Below, one piece after another: positions 7,584-14,328 of a stretch of DNA of 16,383 nt (position 1 is the stretch's first letter; each line of letters opens with the position of its first letter). The position numbers were made by a program, and so were the translations under genes. A model generated the notes under the pieces. The model searched no databases. It saw only the letters and a list, made by a program, of their open reading frames with translations, and was not told the DNA's origin. Location: positions 1-16,383 of the forward strand of contig JAKDLE010000007.1 in the NCBI GenBank assembly GCA_030453005.1. Reading direction: 5' to 3'. The DNA comes from Pseudonocardia sp. GTDB taxonomy: Bacteria; Actinomycetota; Actinomycetes; Mycobacteriales; Pseudonocardiaceae.

Positions 7584-8636
7584 TCAGTCTGGGGTGCTCG
7601 CGTGGTGGTGGGCGGCGGCGACGATTCCCGCGACGACGTCGAGCTCGCCCGCGTCGCGGGGAGCGAACACCACGACCGACCCGGCCGGGACACGGACCCC
7701 GGCGAGCGGGTGGGCCACCGCCCACCCCTTCATCAGGGCGTCGTAGGCGAGCGCAGCGGGCAGGACGACGTGCACGGTGTCCGGGTACAGGCGGGCGAAC
7801 CCACCGGTCGTCGGCTCGACGAACGCCTCGTCCGGGCCTCCCCCCAGGCCACGGTCGAGCGAGAGGGCCCGTTCACCGGGCTGCGCACCCGACGCCGTGC
7901 GGACCCCGTCCAGGGCGCACAGCCGGGCGTGCAGGTCCGGCGGCGGCGTCGGGGACGCCGCCTGCTCGGGCCGGGCGGACAGGCGCCCACCGGGCACCCC
8001 CGGCCATTCCGGGTCGTCGTCGTCGGCCAACGGGTTCTCGCCGTGGCGACGTAGGAACTCCAGGCGTTCGGTGAGCCAGCTCCCGACCTCGCCGACGATG
8101 CGGCCTGCGAGCCTGCCCCCGCCCGCGTCGGCCTCGACCCGCACCGGTGCGCCGCTGTGTCGCACGAGGTACTCCGAGGCCGTGTCGTCTCCCGCGTGGC
8201 AGAGGAACACGGGGATCCCGACGAGCCTGCCGCGCTCCGCGGGAGGCCCCGCGGGCGGCCCGCCGTGCAACAGCACGCCGCCCGCCCACCGGTGGGGTTC
8301 GGCGAGCATCAGCGCGGCGGCGAACTCCGCCCCCTCGGCGTACCCGAGGAGGATCACCGCCCGTTCCGGGTCGCCCTCGGCGTCGAGCCAGTCGAGGAAC
8401 CACGGTATGGCCGTGTCGACGCACCACGTGAAGCCGCTGCCCTGTTCGACCGGGCCGCGCACCGCGGCGTACGCGACGGGGCCCGGTGGCAGCCAGGGCG
8501 CCAGCTCGATCATCGACGCCTCGCTGACGCCGCCGCCGTGCAGCGCGACCACCAGTGGGGCCGACGGATGCCCGGTGCCCCAGCGGGCCACCACCGGTGC
8601 GGTGCCGAGTCCGGCGGAACCGGTCGGTGTGGTCAC
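7584..8636 (-). CDS. Degenerate alpha/beta hydrolase fused to a DUF5519 ('luciferase'-like) domain
   Basis: This 350-residue protein has two parts. Residues about 15-195 resemble the phospholipase/carboxylesterase branch of alpha/beta hydrolases: LVVALHGGG at 28-36, VILLGYAEGAEFAAALML around 94-111, and PVFLCHAGDD at 142-151. The nucleophile elbow, normally GFSQG-like, is GYAEG with Ala100 in place of Ser. The segment that usually carries the catalytic His reads ADAGGGRLAG. Catalysis by the usual triad therefore looks lost. Residues about 232-345, with LDRGLGGGPDEAFVEP, HVVLPAALAYDALMKGWAVAHPLAG and VVVFAPRDAGELDVVAGIV, resemble the DUF5519/luciferase family of unknown role. The GTG start at 8636 is preceded by GGGGAGG with a four-base gap. 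I cannot name a substrate; a binding role is possible. Confidence 0.75.
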   Translation of the reverse strand: MTTPTGSAGLGTAPVVARWGTGHPSAPLVVALHGGGVSEASMIELAPWLPPGPVAYAAVRGPVEQGSGFTWCVDTAIPWFLDWLDAEGDPERAVILLGYAEGAEFAAALMLAEPHRWAGGVLLHGGPPAGPPAERGRLVGIPVFLCHAGDDTASEYLVRHSGAPVRVEADAGGGRLAGRIVGEVGSWLTERLEFLRRHGENPLADDDDPEWPGVPGGRLSARPEQAASPTPPPDLHARLCALDGVRTASGAQPGERALSLDRGLGGGPDEAFVEPTTGGFARLYPDTVHVVLPAALAYDALMKGWAVAHPLAGVRVPAGSVVVFAPRDAGELDVVAGIVAAAHHHASTPD

Positions 8637-8681
8637 GGTGCCTCCCCTTGATCGACCCGCAGGGTAGAGGCTGGCACCGCG

Positions 8682-8705
8682 ACCACGACGTCTCGTGGTG
8701 AGACG
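8682..8705 (-). terminator. Candidate hairpin between korB and the hydrolase gene
   Basis: ACCACGA (8682-8688) and TCGTGGT (8693-8699) form a perfect 7-bp stem with a four-base loop. An overlapping alternative pairs CGTCTC (8689-8694) with GAGACG (8700-8705). It begins about eight bases downstream of the korB stop on the transcribed strand. Neither form is followed by a U-run, so a rho-independent terminator is only a weak call; processing or no function is equally possible. Confidence 0.35.
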
Positions 8706-8712
8706 GGTTCGA

Positions 8713-9795
8713 TCAGCCGACGACCGTCCAGGTGTCGCGGCCGTTGAGCAGGGCCTGCAGGTCGGGCCCGCCCTTCGCCGCGGCGGCGCGGGCCTGGTTC
8801 ACCTGGGCGCGGACGGCGTCGTCGTAGGTGATCCTCTCGGTGTTGCGGAAGATGCCGGTGACGGTGTGGGTGAGGTTCTGGTCCGAGAGCCGCGAGAGCG
8901 CGAACGCGAGATTGTGGTCGGTCGCGTCGTGGACCACGATCTGCTCGGCCGCCACCTCGTCGGTCTTCGCGACGCGCAGCCCGAGACCGTCCTGGACCAC
9001 GGCGAAGGTGCCGAGTCCGTCGTCGCCGGCGGGCCCGAACCGGATCGGTTCGCCGTCGGTGAGGGTGATGAGGCGCTCCGCGGCGTCGTCGCCCTTGCGC
9101 AGCACGTCGAACGCGCCGTCGTTGAAGATCGGGCAGTCCTGGAAGATCTCGACCAGTGCGGTGCCGCGGTGCGCGGCGGCTGCGCCGAGCACGGCGGTGA
9201 GGCCCTTGCGGTCGGAGTCGATCGCGCGCCCGACGAACGTGGCCTCCGCGCCCAGGGCGAGCGAGACCGGGTTGAAGGGGGTGTCGACCGAGCCCACCGG
9301 GGTGGATTTGGTGACCTTCCCGACCTCGGAGGTGGGCGAGTACTGGCCCTTCGTCAGCCCGTAGATCCGGTTGTTGAACAGCAGGATCTTGAGGTTGACG
9401 TTGCGGCGCAGCGCGTGGATCAGGTGGTTGCCGCCGATCGAGAGCGAGTCACCGTCACCGGTGACGACCCACACCGACAGGTCCGGCCGGGACACGGCCA
9501 GGCCGGTGGCGATGGTGGGGGCGCGCCCGTGGATCGAGTGCATCCCGTAGGTGTTGAGGTAGTACGGGAACCGGCTGGAGCAACCGATGCCGGAGATGAA
9601 CACCGTGTTCTCGCGCTTGATCCCCAGCGTGGGCAGGAACGACCGGACCGCGGCGAGCACGGCGTAGTCGCCGCAGCCGGGGCACCAGCGCACCTCCTGG
9701 TCGGAGGTGTAGTCCTTAGCGGTCTGCTTGTCCTCGGTGGTCGGGACCCCGTCGAGGCCCCCGATCGTGGGCAGTCCGAGATCCAGCGCGGTCAT
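8713..9795 (-). CDS. korB: 2-oxoacid:ferredoxin oxidoreductase, beta subunit (KorB)
   Basis: This 360-residue beta subunit of the two-subunit (KorAB) enzyme oxidatively decarboxylates 2-oxoacids, probably 2-oxoglutarate, to acyl-CoA with ferredoxin as electron acceptor. It binds thiamine diphosphate and one [4Fe-4S] cluster. Visible features are WCPGCGDY (Cys38, Cys41), ISGIGCSSRF (Cys72) and Cys221 in IFQDCPIFND, which together make the four expected cluster ligands. The ThDP/Mg region is GDGDSLSIGGNH at 113-124 with NNRIYGLTKGQYSPTS at 141-156. I start at the ATG at 9795: GGAGG lies seven bases upstream and the protein then begins MTALDLGLPTIG. An upstream ATG at 9846 would add 17 unfamiliar residues and overlap korA. 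A 13-codon mini-ORF separates it from korA. Substrate assignment is from family similarity, not from residues I can read. Confidence 0.95.
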   Translation of the reverse strand: MTALDLGLPTIGGLDGVPTTEDKQTAKDYTSDQEVRWCPGCGDYAVLAAVRSFLPTLGIKRENTVFISGIGCSSRFPYYLNTYGMHSIHGRAPTIATGLAVSRPDLSVWVVTGDGDSLSIGGNHLIHALRRNVNLKILLFNNRIYGLTKGQYSPTSEVGKVTKSTPVGSVDTPFNPVSLALGAEATFVGRAIDSDRKGLTAVLGAAAAHRGTALVEIFQDCPIFNDGAFDVLRKGDDAAERLITLTDGEPIRFGPAGDDGLGTFAVVQDGLGLRVAKTDEVAAEQIVVHDATDHNLAFALSRLSDQNLTHTVTGIFRNTERITYDDAVRAQVNQARAAAAKGGPDLQALLNGRDTWTVVG

Positions 9796-9833
9796 CTCTT
9801 CGCCTCCGCGGGAAGAAGTACGTCGGCGGTCAT
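9792..9833 (-). CDS. 13-codon bridging mini-ORF between korA and korB (repeat-derived)
   Basis: The frame reads MTADVLLPAEAKR. Its ATG (9833-9831) overlaps the korA TGA (9832-9830) as ATGA, and its TGA (9794-9792) overlaps the korB ATG (9795-9793) as ATGA, so it links both genes by four-base overlaps. Nearly all of it is the repeat found twice in nuoM. Its GGAGG is the korB Shine-Dalgarno. It may be translated as a coupling peptide or may simply be the scar of an insertion into an ancestral korA/korB ATGA overlap, with TCAT duplicated on both sides. A functional peptide is not claimed. Confidence 0.4.
   Translation of the reverse strand: MTADVLLPAEAKR
9801..9829. repeat. Third copy of the nuoM 27-bp element, at the korA-korB junction
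   Basis: These 29 bases match 3501-3529 in nuoM at 27 positions, with two substitutions (G to A and C to T on the plus strand). They include the CGCCTCCGCGGGA core and CGTCGGCGG end. The element is flanked by TCAT at 9792-9795 and 9830-9833. It lies in the same plus-strand orientation as in nuoM but is antisense to the kor genes. Confidence 0.75.
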
Positions 9834-11725
9834 GCATGCACCCCATTGAGGTTGTCCAGGAACAGGTCCTGCAGTTCCTCGGCCTTGAACGGAAGGCCGG
9901 ACACGTTGGTGTAGCTCTTCGCGTCGACGAGGTAGCGCGCGCGCAGCAGCAGCACCAGTTGCCCGAGGTTCATCTCCGGCACGAGCACGGTGCGGTAGCG
10001 GGCGAGTACGTCGCCGAGGTTGGCGGGCATCGGGTTGAGGTGGCGCAGGTGGGCCTGGGCGACCTTCTGCCCGAGCGCCCGGACCCGGCGGCAGCCTGCG
10101 CCGATCGGGCCGTAGGTGGAGCCCCACCCCAGCACGAGCAGGTCCGCGTCTCCGGAGGGGTCGTCGACCTCGATGTCGGGCACGGTGATGCCGTCGATCT
10201 TCGCGCCGCGCAGCCGGACCATGCGGTCGTGGTTGGCCGGGTCGTAGGAGATCGCGCCGCGGCCGTCGGCCTTCTCCAGGCCGCCGATGCGGTGCTCCAG
10301 CCCCTTGGTGCCGGGCACGGCCCACGGCCGGGCCAGTGTGCCGGGGTCGCGCAGGTAAGGCCAGAACTCGTCCGCGCCGTCGGGCGCGTTGGTCGCGGTG
10401 GCGAACGCCGGGTCGATCGAGGCCAGCGTGGCGACGTCGGGCACCTTCCACGGCTCCGAGCCGTTGGCCAGCGAGCCGTCGGAGAGCAGCATCACCGGGG
10501 TGCGGTAGGTGACCGCGATGCGGGCGGCCTCCAACGCGGCGTCGAAGCAGTCGCCCGGCGAGTGCGGCGCCACGACCGGCACCGGCGACTCGCCGTTGCG
10601 CCCGAACATGGCTTGCAGCAGGTCGGCCTGCTCGGTCTTGGTGGGCAGCCCGGTGGACGGGCCGCCGCGCTGCACGTCGATGACCAGCAGCGGCAGCTCC
10701 AGCGTCACGGCCAACCCGATCGTCTCGGACTTCAGCGCCACGCCCGGCCCGCTGGTCGTGGTGACGCCGAGCGCGCCGCCGAAGCTCGCGCCCAGCGCCG
10801 CGCCGATGCCGGCGATCTCGTCCTCGGCCTGGAACGTGGTGACGTCGAAGCCCTTGTGCCTGCTCAGCTCGTGGAGGATGTCCGACGCGGGGGTGATCGG
10901 GTAGGAACCCAGGAACACCGGCAGCCCGGTGAGCTGCCCGGCGGCCACCAGGCCGTAGGACAGCGCGGTGTTGCCGGTGATCTGGCGGTAGGTGCCCGTC
11001 GGCAGCGGGGCGGGCTTGACCTCGTAGGTGACGGCGAACGCCTCGGTGGTCTCGCCGTAGGCGTGCCCGGCCTTGAACGCCAGGATGTTGGCTTCGGCCA
11101 GGTCGGGGCGCCGGGCGAACTTCTCCCGCAGGAACCGCTCGGTGCTCTCGTGCGGGCGGTGGTACATCCACGACAGCAGCCCGAGCGCGAACATGTTCTT
11201 CGCCCGCTCGGCGTCCTTCTTGGACAGCCCGGTCTCCGCCAGCGCACCCCGGGTGAGGGTGGCCATCGCGACCTCGTGCACCGCGTACTGCTCCAGCGAG
11301 CCGTCCTCGAGCGGGTTGGTCTCGTACCCGACCTTGGCCAGGTTCCGCTTGCCGAACTCGTCGGTGTTGACGATCAACACCCCGCCCGGGGGCAGGTCGG
11401 CGATGTTCACCTTCAGCGCGGCCGGGTTCATCGTGACCAGCACGTCGGGCCGGTCCCCGGGGGTGAGGATGTCGTAGTTCGCGAAGTGCAGCTGGAACGA
11501 CGACACCCCCGGCAGGGTCCCGGCGGGCGCGCGGATCTCCGCGGGGAAGTTCGGCAGCGTCGACAGGTCGTTGCCGAACGCCGCGGTCTCGGAGGTGAAC
11601 CGGTCACCGGTGAGCTGCATCCCGTCGCCGGAGTCGCCCGCGAATCGGATCACCACCCGGTCCCGCTCGATCACGTCGCGGGGTTCGACGACGGTTTCAG
11701 CTGCGTCGTTGTGAGTGGCAGTCAT
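9830..11725 (-). CDS. korA: 2-oxoacid:ferredoxin oxidoreductase, alpha subunit (KorA, fused gamma-alpha type)
   Basis: This protein of about 631 residues is the partner of KorB. The N-terminal gamma-type domain (about 22-190) begins VVIRFAGDSGDGMQLTGDRF. It is followed by the pyrimidine-binding alpha domain with GSYPITPASDILHELSRHKG (273-292), TFQAEDEIAGIGAALGASFGGALGVTTTSGPGVALKSE and RGGPSTGLPTKTEQADLLQAMFGRNGE. The C-terminal domain has GWGSTYGPIG and VLVPEMNLGQLVLLLRARYLVDAKSYTNVSG. No ferredoxin-like cysteine domain is present, so the only cluster visible is in KorB. I prefer the ATG at 11725, preceded by GGAACGAGG about ten bases upstream; an in-frame ATG at 11767 would add 14 residues. 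Such oxygen-tolerant enzymes occur in mycobacteria, where they allow 2-oxoglutarate oxidation beside the dehydrogenase complex. Confidence 0.95.
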   Translation of the reverse strand: MTATHNDAAETVVEPRDVIERDRVVIRFAGDSGDGMQLTGDRFTSETAAFGNDLSTLPNFPAEIRAPAGTLPGVSSFQLHFANYDILTPGDRPDVLVTMNPAALKVNIADLPPGGVLIVNTDEFGKRNLAKVGYETNPLEDGSLEQYAVHEVAMATLTRGALAETGLSKKDAERAKNMFALGLLSWMYHRPHESTERFLREKFARRPDLAEANILAFKAGHAYGETTEAFAVTYEVKPAPLPTGTYRQITGNTALSYGLVAAGQLTGLPVFLGSYPITPASDILHELSRHKGFDVTTFQAEDEIAGIGAALGASFGGALGVTTTSGPGVALKSETIGLAVTLELPLLVIDVQRGGPSTGLPTKTEQADLLQAMFGRNGESPVPVVAPHSPGDCFDAALEAARIAVTYRTPVMLLSDGSLANGSEPWKVPDVATLASIDPAFATATNAPDGADEFWPYLRDPGTLARPWAVPGTKGLEHRIGGLEKADGRGAISYDPANHDRMVRLRGAKIDGITVPDIEVDDPSGDADLLVLGWGSTYGPIGAGCRRVRALGQKVAQAHLRHLNPMPANLGDVLARYRTVLVPEMNLGQLVLLLRARYLVDAKSYTNVSGLPFKAEELQDLFLDNLNGVHA

Positions 11726-11770
11726 GGTGCGGTCGTGCCTCGTTCCGGGCGCGGGTGATGGGCTCATCCG

Positions 11771-11823
11771 AGGTTAGCGCCCGTTGCGCATCGGCGTCCT
11801 CACACCCCGACGGATCTCACACC
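11771..11823 (-). promoter_or_regulatory. Candidate promoter region of korAB with a direct repeat
   Basis: On the minus strand TAACCT (11776-11771) fits a TANNNT -10 element about 45 bases before the preferred korA ATG. Upstream of it are two copies of GGTGTGAG (complements of 11799-11806 and 11816-11823) spaced 17 bp apart, a spacing that would put two activator sites near -35. No good -35 hexamer is seen. The promoter call rests on sequence resemblance only. Confidence 0.3.
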
Positions 11824-11833
11824 GGACCCCGGG

Positions 11834-12586
11834 TCAGGAGCTGCTGATCTTTCGCTGCAGCTCGGCCAGGCGGGTGCGGAACTCCTCGGAGTGCACCGAG
11901 GCCGCCTGCGCGCGCACCTCGACCTCCACCGCATCGGCCTGCGACGCCATGGTTGACGTCAGGCGCAGCGTGGCCTTGGTGGTGACGACGAGCTCGCGCG
12001 GCGCCGCCGCGGCCCGGGCGCCCATCTCGACCGCCGCGGCCACCACGTCGTCGCACACGCGGTGCACGAGCCCGATCCGCTGCGCCTCCTGCGCGTCGAC
12101 GACCTCGCCGAACAGGGTGAGCGCGGCCGCGCCCTGCGCGCCGAGGACCCGCTGCGCCATCCACGTGTAGCCGCCGCCGGGGTGCAGGCCCAGCGGCAGG
12201 AAACGGGCGTCGAACCTCGCCTTCGGCCCGGCCAGGCGGACGTCGGTGGCGAGGGCGAGGTTGAGACCCGCGCCGACGGCGGCACCGTTCACCGCGGCAA
12301 TGGTGGGCAGCGGGCAGTCGGCGACGGCGAGGAAACCCGCGTAGACGGCCTGCAGGCGGGCCGGATCGGCCGTCGCGAGCTCGGCGAGGTCGCCGCCCGC
12401 ACAGAAGCCGGGGTCCTCGCCGGTGATGACGATCGCGCCGACGGAGGGATCGGCCACGGCGGCCTCGACGGCGGTGCAGAGCAGCCCGGACAGCTCCAGG
12501 TTCATCGCGTTGCGGCGTGCCGGGTGCGACAGGGTGAGCACGGCGACGCCGTCGGTGATCGCGGTGCGTACTTCGATGTCGGCCAT
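11834..12586 (-). CDS. Enoyl-CoA hydratase/isomerase (crotonase) family protein lacking the usual catalytic glutamates
   Basis: This 250-residue cytosolic crotonase-fold protein has the CoA/oxyanion-hole motifs HPARRNAMN at 21-29, FCAGGDL at 61-67 and NGAAVGAGLNLALATDVRLAG at 100-120. In classical hydratases two glutamates act on water. Here the first position is Asn109 (GLNLAL instead of G-C-E-L), and by my alignment the second is about Phe129 in ARFDARFLPLGLHPGGG. Hydration of enoyl-CoA is therefore doubtful; an isomerase, thioesterase-like or other crotonase reaction is possible. LGLHPGGGYTW is a familiar actinobacterial subgroup pattern. The ATG at 12586 follows AGGA with seven bases of spacing. 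It lies upstream of korA on the same strand (108 bp to the preferred start) and is divergent from the thioesterase gene. Confidence 0.88.
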   Translation of the reverse strand: MADIEVRTAITDGVAVLTLSHPARRNAMNLELSGLLCTAVEAAVADPSVGAIVITGEDPGFCAGGDLAELATADPARLQAVYAGFLAVADCPLPTIAAVNGAAVGAGLNLALATDVRLAGPKARFDARFLPLGLHPGGGYTWMAQRVLGAQGAAALTLFGEVVDAQEAQRIGLVHRVCDDVVAAAVEMGARAAAAPRELVVTTKATLRLTSTMASQADAVEVEVRAQAASVHSEEFRTRLAELQRKISSS

Positions 12587-12685
12587 GACCGCATCCTGCC
12601 CGCCCGGGAGCGGCCGCGCGTCCTCGGTGTCGCGGGTCCGCCGGAGCGACCGCTGGTGCCCGACGTCACCACCGTCGAGGGGGTA

Positions 12686-12700
12686 GGACGGCTACCGTCC
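12686..12700 (+). promoter_or_regulatory. Perfect inverted repeat over a candidate leaderless -10 element
   Basis: GGACGG-CTA-CCGTCC (12686-12700) is a perfect dyad lying four bases before the thioesterase ATG at 12705. It includes TACCGT (12693-12698), a TANNNT -10 element positioned six bases before the A of the ATG. That is the spacing expected if the mRNA starts at the ATG without a leader. No Shine-Dalgarno fits the start. The dyad could be an operator masking the -10. No convincing -35 is seen. Confidence 0.4.
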
Positions 12701-12704
12701 AGGG

Positions 12705-13256
12705 ATGGTTGCGCCGCTGACCGACCTCGCCCCCCACCCCGACGCCCCCACGATCGGCACCGAGCTGCCCGAGCACTACGCGAGCTGTTTCGCCTGTGGG
12801 CAGGCCGAGGGTGGGCTGCGGATGCGGTTCCGGGTAATCGGTGAGCTCGAGCTGGAGTCCGTGGTCGTCCTGGGCGCGCACCACCAGGGCGCCCCGGGGC
12901 TGGCGCACGGCGGCGTCCTGTCCGCCATGTTCGACGAGGCGCTCGGGGCGCTGCAGGTGTTCACGCAGGAGCCCGCGGTCACCGCGAGCCTCACCACCGA
13001 CTTCCGGGCGCCGGTGCCGATCGGTACGCCGCTGCACGTGCGCTCCCGGCTCGACGGCCGGGACGGCCGCAAGCTCCGCGTCAGCGCGCGGGCCCGTCTC
13101 CGCACGCCGGACGGCCCGGTCGCGGCCACGGCCAACGGGTTGTTCCTCGTCGTACCGGTCGAGCACTTCACGCGGCACGGGCGGCCGCAGGACGTGGCGT
13201 CGGCGAGTGCGGACGGGGTGGCGCCCCGCCCGTTCGCGCGGGAGGCCGGCGCCTGA
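12705..13256 (+). CDS. PaaI/YigI-type hotdog-fold acyl-CoA thioesterase
   Basis: This 183-residue protein has a 4HBT hotdog domain over roughly residues 25-165. The hallmark helix segment is [17 protein letters not shown] (65-81), containing HGG and an acidic residue (Asp77/Glu78) of the type used for thioester hydrolysis. The preceding [16 protein letters not shown] (27-42) is the CFxCG pattern common in actinobacterial members. It would hydrolyse an acyl-CoA thioester; the substrate is unknown. Divergent placement next to a crotonase homologue fits acyl-CoA metabolism. The ATG at 12705 is directly preceded by a candidate leaderless promoter. The last ~20 residues are a low-complexity tail. 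Confidence 0.85.
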   Translation: MVAPLTDLAPHPDAPTIGTELPEHYASCFACGQAEGGLRMRFRVIGELELESVVVLGAHHQGAPGLAHGGVLSAMFDEALGALQVFTQEPAVTASLTTDFRAPVPIGTPLHVRSRLDGRDGRKLRVSARARLRTPDGPVAATANGLFLVVPVEHFTRHGRPQDVASASADGVAPRPFAREAGA

Positions 13257-13277
13257 CCCGTCGGCGCGGAGCGGAAC

Positions 13278-13293
13278 ACCACCCCGCGGTGGT
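13278..13293 (+). terminator. Candidate hairpin after the thioesterase gene
   Basis: ACCACC-CCGC-GGTGGT (13278-13293) is a perfect 6-bp stem with a four-base loop, 21 bases after the thioesterase stop and upstream of the htpX ribosome site. It is followed by TCGTT, only weakly T-rich, so termination is possible but unproven. Confidence 0.4.
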
Positions 13294-13323
13294 TCGTTGA
13301 GTGCTCGACGGGAGGGACGCGAC

Positions 13324-14187
13324 GTGCACTCGCAGATCAACGGCCTCAAGACGGCGATGCTGTTGGGCGGCATGAGCGGGCTCGTGCTGCTCGTCGGGTC
13401 GCTCTTCGGACGCACCGGGCTCCTCGTCGCGGTCGTGGCGGCGCTGGCGGTCAACGGCTACGCGTACTTCAGGTCCGACACGATCGCACTGCGGGCCATG
13501 CACGCACGGCCGGTCACCGAGCCTGAGCACCCGGCTATGTACCGGATCGTCCGCGAGCTCTCGCGCACCGCGCGCCAGCCCATGCCGCAGCTCTACATCT
13601 CCCCGACGGCGGCGCCCAACGCCTTCGCCACCGGCCGCAGCCCGCGCCACGCCGCCGTCTGCGCCACCACCGGTCTGCTGGAGCTGCTCGACGAGCGCGA
13701 GCTGCGGGCGGTGCTGGGCCACGAGCTCTCGCACGTCTACAACCGCGACATCCTGATCTCCTCGGTTGCGGGCGCGCTCGCCACGATGGTGGGCTTCCTG
13801 GCCAACCTGGCCCTGTTCGCCGGGCTGTTCGGCGGGATCGACGACGAGCGGCCCAACCCGATCGCGCTGATCCTCATCGCCGTGCTCGGGCCGGTGTCGG
13901 CGGGTGTCGTACAGATGGCGGTGAGCCGGTCGCGGGAGTACCAGGCCGACGCGAGCGGCGCGGAGCTGACGGGCGACCCGCTCGCCCTCGCCTCCGCCCT
14001 GCGCAAGCTGGAGCTCGGCACTCAGTTCGCGCCGCTGCCCCCCGACCCGCGGCTCACCTCACAGTCGCACCTGATGATCGCGAGCCCGTTCCGCGCGGGG
14101 GAGCAGCTGGCCCGGCTGTTCACCACCCACCCGCCGATGCACGAGCGCATCCGTCGGCTGGAGGACATGCACCAGCACCGCCGCTGA
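13324..14187 (+). CDS. htpX: HtpX-like M48 zinc membrane metalloprotease
   Basis: This 287-residue M48B family protein is an integral membrane zinc endopeptidase that degrades damaged membrane proteins. Two N-terminal helices (about 13-28 and 32-49) precede the catalytic motif [10 protein letters not shown] at 133-142, whose HExxH gives His133, Glu134 and His137. [13 protein letters not shown] carries Glu205, the expected third zinc ligand. Further helices lie at about 144-170 and 180-200. All catalytic residues are present and the length is typical. The GTG at 13324 was chosen because GGAGG at 13311-13315 is eight bases upstream and [13 protein letters not shown] matches family N-termini; the open frame further upstream overlaps the thioesterase and is not part of the gene. 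Stress regulation is known for relatives, but no regulatory site is visible here. Confidence 0.94.
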   Translation: MHSQINGLKTAMLLGGMSGLVLLVGSLFGRTGLLVAVVAALAVNGYAYFRSDTIALRAMHARPVTEPEHPAMYRIVRELSRTARQPMPQLYISPTAAPNAFATGRSPRHAAVCATTGLLELLDERELRAVLGHELSHVYNRDILISSVAGALATMVGFLANLALFAGLFGGIDDERPNPIALILIAVLGPVSAGVVQMAVSRSREYQADASGAELTGDPLALASALRKLELGTQFAPLPPDPRLTSQSHLMIASPFRAGEQLARLFTTHPPMHERIRRLEDMHQHRR

Positions 14188-14205
14188 CGGGCCTCGAGCG
14201 GCGCG

Positions 14206-14242
14206 GTGCCGCCGGGCGGCCCGGGGCGACCCGGACGGCCCG
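14206..14242. terminator. GC-rich imperfect hairpin after htpX
   Basis: GGGCGGCCCGG and CCGGACGGCCC form an imperfect 11-position stem around a short loop within about 14206-14242, some 20-55 bases after the htpX stop. There is no T-run. It could help terminate transcription together with the larger dyad that follows, but a GC-rich spacer yields such stems easily. Confidence 0.3.
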
Positions 14243-14249
14243 GGCGGCT

Positions 14250-14315
14250 CGCACAGTGGTTTCGTGCGTCGCACAGGCGTTGCAACCGCTGTGCGGCGGC
14301 CAGAACCGCTGTACG
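14250..14315. repeat. 66-bp symmetric dyad of four 12-bp units between convergent genes
   Basis: Two direct units CGCACAGTGGTT (14250-14261) and CGCACAGGCGTT (14270-14281) are spaced 20 bp apart. They are followed by two inverted units AACCGCTGTGCG (14284-14295) and AACCGCTGTACG (14304-14315), also spaced 20 bp. All four are symmetric around 14282/14283. Pairing i with 28565-i gives about 24 Watson-Crick and 3 G-U pairs out of 33. It occupies the 141-bp gap between the htpX and SRPBCC stops. Because it is symmetric it would fold in either transcript, so a bidirectional terminator or 3'-end stabiliser is plausible. Confidence 0.8.
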
Positions 14316-14328
14316 ACGCCCACTCAGC

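Noticed and set aside
9796..9846. Upstream ATG at 9846 as the korB start (17 extra residues)
   Set aside because: The added residues do not look like KorB, it would overlap korA, and the ATG at 9795 has a well-spaced GGAGG.
9728..11758. A 676-codon plus-strand open frame across korA
   Set aside because: It is antisense to an unmistakable KorA and its translation is Gly/Arg/Val/Gln-rich with no recognisable motif.
12841..13323. Long upstream extension of the htpX frame
   Set aside because: It lies over the thioesterase gene in another frame with Arg/Ser-rich translation; the GTG at 13324 has a good ribosome site and a family-like N-terminus.
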